Origin: an uncultured Lachnospiraceae bacterium
GTDB lineage: Bacteria > Bacillota > Clostridia > Lachnospirales > Lachnospiraceae
Assembly (NCBI GenBank): GCA_934370915.1
Contig: CAKRNI010000038.1
Location: 1-16,662 of the forward strand
Length of the DNA: 16,662 nt
Reading direction: 5' to 3'
Numbering within the stretch: the stretch's first letter is position 1; every line of letters begins with the position of its first letter. Shown here piece by piece: positions 15,049 to 16,662 of this stretch. Below the pieces are notes generated by a model that saw only the letters and a program-made list of their open reading frames with translations, had not been told where the DNA came from and made no database searches. A program made the position numbers and the translations under genes.

Positions 15049-16026
15049 ATGCAGACATTAAATCAGGATATTAAGGATAAGACATTTAAGAGAGTCTATT
15101 TACTGTTTGGGGATGAGCCGTTTCTTGTGAACAGCTATAAAAAGCGTCTCCGGGAGGCGGTTACCGGGGATGATACGATGAATTACAATTATTTTGAGGG
15201 CAAGGGACCGGACGTGAAGGAGATCATAAGTCTCGCGGATACCATGCCTTTTTTTGCTGAGCGGAGACTTGTCCTGATCGACGGCAGCGGATTTTTTAAG
15301 AGCAGCGCGCCGGAGGAGCTTGTTGATTATATCGCGGAGATTCCGGAGTCCACCTGTATGGTGTTTGTGGAGAGTGAGGTCGACAAGAGGAACAGGCTCT
15401 ATAAGAAGGTGAAGGACAACGGGTACGCGGCGGAGCTTAAGAAGCAGGATGCAGACCAGTTAATGCGGTGGGCTGCAGGAATCTTAGCGAAGGACGGAAA
15501 GAAGATCACGCGCCAGATCATGGAGTATTTTATGGAGCGGACCGGGGACGATATGGAGAATATCCGGATGGAGCTGGAGAAGCTGATCTGTTATACCATG
15601 GGTCGTGAGGTGATCACGAAGGAGGATGTGGAGGCGGTCGGAACGGTTCATGTTTCCAATCGGATCTTCGAGATGGTGACGGCAATTGTGACGGGAAATA
15701 CGAGGAAGGCGATGGATCTTTATGAGGATCTTCTGACCCTGAAGGAACCGCCGATGAGGATCCTGTTTTTGATTGCGAAGCAGTTTAATCAGCTTTTGCA
15801 GGTGAAGGAGTTAGCGGGAAAGGGCGCGCAGAAGAGTGAGATTGCATCGAAGGTAAAGGTTCCTCCGTTTGTTGCGGGAAAGCTGATGGCGCAGGCAAGG
15901 GCATTTACGAAGGAGCAGATCCTTTCGTATGTGGAATTCTGTGTGGAGTCGGAGGAAGCTGTGAAGACAGGACGGCTTTCGGACCGGCTGGCGGTGGAGC
16001 TATTGATTGCCAGAAAGTATAAATAG
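15049..16026 (+). CDS. holA: DNA polymerase III subunit delta
   Basis: Delta is the clamp-loader wrench that opens the beta sliding clamp during chromosome replication. The 325-residue length is typical. Features: N-terminal KRVYLLFGDEPFLVNSYKKRL, the AAA+-like but non-ATPase fold, SLADTMPFFAERRLVLIDGSGFF, CMVFVESEVDKRNRLYKKVK, and a helical collar domain with TLKEPPMRILFLIAKQFNQLLQVKEL and SDRLAVELLIARKYK at the end. No Walker A motif is present, as expected for delta. The start ATG 15049 follows GGAGG closely (about 15040). It is convergent with rpsT, matching the holA-rpsT neighbourhood of Bacillus and Clostridium. Confidence 0.95.
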   Translation: MQTLNQDIKDKTFKRVYLLFGDEPFLVNSYKKRLREAVTGDDTMNYNYFEGKGPDVKEIISLADTMPFFAERRLVLIDGSGFFKSSAPEELVDYIAEIPESTCMVFVESEVDKRNRLYKKVKDNGYAAELKKQDADQLMRWAAGILAKDGKKITRQIMEYFMERTGDDMENIRMELEKLICYTMGREVITKEDVEAVGTVHVSNRIFEMVTAIVTGNTRKAMDLYEDLLTLKEPPMRILFLIAKQFNQLLQVKELAGKGAQKSEIASKVKVPPFVAGKLMAQARAFTKEQILSYVEFCVESEEAVKTGRLSDRLAVELLIARKYK

Positions 16027-16073
16027 AAAAGAACCGCTGTTTCCGACACACCCTCGGAAGCAGCGGTTCTTTT
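16027..16073. terminator. Bidirectional terminator between holA and rpsT
   Basis: AAAAGAACCGCTG (16027-16039) pairs perfectly with CAGCGGTTCTTTT (16061-16073). After one T-G wobble the stem continues with TTCCGA (16041-16046) and TCGGAA (16054-16059) around a 7-nt loop, giving about 20 pairs. T-tracts on both strands allow it to serve both converging genes. Confidence 0.93.
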
Positions 16074-16105
16074 ATTTATGCGTAATAATCCAGTTCGATG
16101 ATAAA

Positions 16106-16369
16106 TTAAGCCATTGCGCTTACAGCTTTAGCCAAACGGGATACTTTTCTGGAAGCGGTATTCTTGTGATATACGCCCTTGGAAGTAGCCTTATCGATTT
16201 CGCTTGTAGCAGCAAGAAGTGCAGCCTGTGCAGCAGCCTTGTCACCAGCAGTAATTGCAGCCTCTACCTTCTTAACGAAAGTTTTCACTTTGGATCTGAT
16301 TGCTTTGTTTCTAGCAGCTCTTGTCTCTGCTACTACGATTCTTTTCTTTGCAGATTTGATGTTAGCCAA
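16106..16369 (-). CDS. rpsT: 30S ribosomal protein S20, TTG start
   Basis: S20 is a primary 16S rRNA-binding protein of the small subunit. From TTG 16369 the protein is 87 residues, the normal S20 length, and reads (M)[20 protein letters not shown] and so on, with the Ala- and Lys-rich helices and the family-typical [19 protein letters not shown] near the end. The frame also has an ATG at 16384, but that ATG is part of the ribosome binding site: GGAGGTG at 16376-16382 lies 6 nt before TTG 16369. S20 genes in other bacteria also use a weak start codon, which in E. coli takes part in self-repression of translation. The gene has its own promoter and a leader of roughly 85 nt. Confidence 0.95.
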   Translation of the reverse strand: MANIKSAKKRIVVAETRAARNKAIRSKVKTFVKKVEAAITAGDKAAAQAALLAATSEIDKATSKGVYHKNTASRKVSRLAKAVSAMA

Positions 16370-16461
16370 TCTGTACACCTCCATATTATTTTAAAAAATT
16401 ATCTCTGTTTGTTTTGCATCAAAGCCTGGACACGGACAGTTCAATGTAAACATACTATTGT

Positions 16462-16490
16462 ATTTTAGCGAATATTTCCCGTTATGTCAA
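16462..16490 (-). promoter_or_regulatory. rpsT promoter, sigma-A type
   Basis: On the minus strand TTGACA (16490-16485) and TAAAAT (16467-16462) are separated by exactly 17 bp, nearly consensus, as expected for a ribosomal protein gene. Transcription should start near 16455. Confidence 0.85.
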
Positions 16491-16503
16491 TACATAAATT
16501 GCT

Positions 16504-16538
16504 TTTTCATGGGAAAAAATAAGGTTACTTTTCATGGG
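16504..16538 (+). repeat. Direct repeat TTTTCATGGG
   Basis: TTTTCATGGG occurs at 16504-16513 and again at 16529-16538, a 25-bp period, between the rpsT promoter and the palindromes at the right edge. It could be an operator for rpsT or for a divergent gene beyond the window, or chance in AT-rich DNA. Confidence 0.4.
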
Positions 16539-16540
16539 TA

Positions 16541-16662
16541 GGAATTTTCTGAACTGAAAATTCCGTACAATACAGTGGTGGTAGTGGATTTTGCCGATTC
16601 GGAATGCGAAGCATCGGCAAAATCCTGTTACAGTGCGCGGGCATGGAGTGCCCGTGTACTGT
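16541..16662. repeat. Cluster of three palindromes at the right edge
   Basis: Three hairpins stand in a row. GGAATTTTC (16541-16549) pairs with GAAAATTCC (16556-16564), 9 bp with a 6-nt loop. GGATTTTGCCGAT (16586-16598) pairs with ATCGGCAAAATCC (16613-16625), 13 bp. ACAGTGCGCGGGCA (16630-16643) pairs with TGCCCGTGTACTGT (16649-16662), 14 pairs with two wobbles and a TGGAG loop. None is followed by a T-tract and no reading frame explains them. The arrangement suggests a dispersed intergenic repeat or a miniature element cut by the window end. Confidence 0.6.

Noticed and set aside
16007..16468. Plus-strand frame of 153 codons across the holA-rpsT junction
   Set aside because: It crosses the bidirectional terminator and lies antisense to rpsT; Ser/Cys-rich shadow translation.
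1..16662. CRISPR array, tRNA, rRNA, prophage, transposase or toxin-antitoxin pair
   Set aside because: No regularly spaced repeats, cloverleaf, or matching protein signatures were seen.

Overview
This window looks like a stretch of core chromosome from an anaerobic spore-forming firmicute, most likely a clostridium of the Lachnospiraceae type. The evidence is the gene content (ftsZ, spoIIGA-sigE, DegV, GerMN lipoprotein, comEC, holA, rpsT), strong AGGAGG-type ribosome binding sites, and gene order close to known Clostridia/Bacillus order (ftsZ-spoIIGA-sigE on the left, holA convergent with rpsT on the right). No species can be fixed from sequence alone. I see no phage, insertion sequence, CRISPR array, tRNA or rRNA.

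Layout. (1) 1-414: the 3' end of ftsZ, closed by a good terminator. (2) 659-2527: the spoIIG operon (spoIIGA, sigE), which makes and activates the first mother-cell sigma factor. Its promoter has an unusually long spacer and a Spo0A-box-like sequence over the -35. It ends at a bidirectional terminator instead of running on into sigG. (3) 2634-3350 minus: an unrecognised zinc-ribbon membrane protein, preceded by palindromic intergenic sequence. (4) 3611-9357: a tight run of DegV, a sensor histidine kinase without a response regulator, a double-GerMN lipoprotein and ComEC. ComEC appears to start at an ATT codon. (5) 9395-14888: a transport operon of sugar-phosphate-isomerase-like TIM barrel, Fe3+/AfuA-type binding lipoprotein, fused two-domain permease, ATPase and YcdX-type PHP phosphatase. 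It is preceded by a TATAAT -10 and by TTTACA repeats with an 11-bp period that resemble PhoP boxes. (6) 14972-16662: holA with its own promoter, convergent with rpsT (TTG start, strong promoter), then a palindrome-rich region running off the right edge.

How it fits together. The most interesting unit is the transport operon. A binding protein of the iron/AfuA superfamily without the double tyrosine of iron binders, a phosphoesterase-family hydrolase, an isomerase-like enzyme and a Pho-box-like promoter all point to uptake and breakdown of a phosphorylated organic compound (sugar phosphate or phosphonate) under phosphate limitation, not to iron uptake. The second is the kinase/GerMN-lipoprotein pair, which recalls the actinobacterial MtrB-LpqB pair. 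Both are inferences from sequence and context.
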